In this document: one piece after another, positions 63,739 to 64,000 of the stretch
How positions within the stretch are numbered: position 1 is the stretch's first letter
How the letters are laid out: every line of letters begins with the position of its first letter
Source of the DNA: Salvelinus alpinus
Taxonomy: Eukaryota > Chordata > Actinopteri > Salmoniformes > Salmonidae
Assembly (NCBI RefSeq): GCF_045679555.1
Contig: NC_092099.1
Span: forward strand, 10,276,076 to 10,340,075
Direction of reading: 5' to 3'
DNA: 64,000 nt
Notes under the pieces: model-generated
What the model was told of the DNA's origin: nothing
The model's input: only the letters and a program-made list of their open reading frames with translations
Database searches by the model: none
Translations under genes and position numbers: made by a program

Positions 63739-64000
63739 AGTTACATACAGGTTGTTCCCGGTGCAGATGTACGGCTGACCGCTCTCCTCCGCACTGTCCT
63801 TATCCCGCAGGACACCACAGGTTGGCATGGTGGTGGCGCCATGTATTTCAGAGGGTGAGGAGTCGGGCAAAACAAACTGGCAGGCGGGATACTTATCATG
63901 GGTGTAGGCCCCACCATGCTGCCCACGTGCCACAAGGTCAATGCAGACCATGACAGTGTGGTTAAGTGGGTGAACGCCTTTCCAGCAGTCATGTCCCACA
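63739..64000 (-). CDS. Possible partial exon of an unrecognised gene
   Basis: The minus strand stays open from the window edge to 63736 with a protein-like composition: cysteine spacing, and segments NHTVMVCIDLVARGQHGG, KYPACQFVLPDSSP, ESGQPYICTGNNLY. A plausible donor gtaact at 63744-63739 would end the exon at 63745; otherwise the frame stops at TGA 63736-63738. No repeat family matches, and the codons look selected (many C/G third positions). I do not recognise the protein. It would be tail to tail with ORMDL1. It may be a genuine last or internal exon, or a pseudogene fragment. Confidence 0.35.

Overview
This is vertebrate nuclear DNA, almost certainly from a salmonid fish (salmon, trout or char). 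The repeat content says so: three Tc1/mariner copies of the Sleeping Beauty type with the paired inverted/direct-repeat ends, at least five other Tc1-like families, a LINE whose 3' tail is the RSg-1/SmaI-type tail, a tRNA-derived SINE, and many LINE tails of the kinds that litter salmonid genomes. The genes have short exons with GT/AG splice sites and long introns filled with transposons. Nothing bacterial or viral organises the window.

Two genes are clear. PMS1, a MutL-family mismatch-repair protein, lies on the minus strand. Ten coding exons run from 50480 down to 15089 and join in frame into 795 codons plus one base. They include the GHKL ATPase motifs, a serine/acid-rich linker, an HMG box and the start of the MutL C-terminal domain. 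The last roughly 110 residues are not in the window and should lie beyond position 1. ORMDL1, the ER-membrane regulator of serine palmitoyltransferase, lies on the plus strand. It has three coding exons between 60855 and 62420 and a complete 153-residue product. The genes are head to head, as in other vertebrates, with about 5 kb of transposon-rich and duplicated DNA between their 5' ends. A CRE palindrome marks the likely ORMDL1 promoter. A possible partial exon of a third, unrecognised gene is at 63739-64000 (minus).

Layout: 1-6570, mosaic of LINE pieces and one Sleeping Beauty-type copy; 6571-8681, no recognised feature; 8682-14172, one Tc1 element broken by two insertions, each itself broken by another; 15089-16748, PMS1 exons 10 and 9; 16749-31548, the 14.8-kb PMS1 intron 8, with a SINE, a possible LTR, two Tc1 elements, a Sleeping Beauty-type copy and a 5.4-kb interval bracketed by inverted repeats; 31549-50503, PMS1 exons 8 to 1 and introns with a LINE, MITEs and four Tc1-type insertions; 50504-56085, the intergenic region with a diverged local duplication and small tandem repeats; 56086-62420, ORMDL1, whose first intron holds a LINE and a Tc1 element; 62421-64000, 3' UTR and the possible third gene.

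No new multi-gene system was found. The most informative signals are the nested insertions, the paralogous empty site that orders a duplication and a transposition upstream of PMS1, and two fold-back Tc1 derivatives with the same core.
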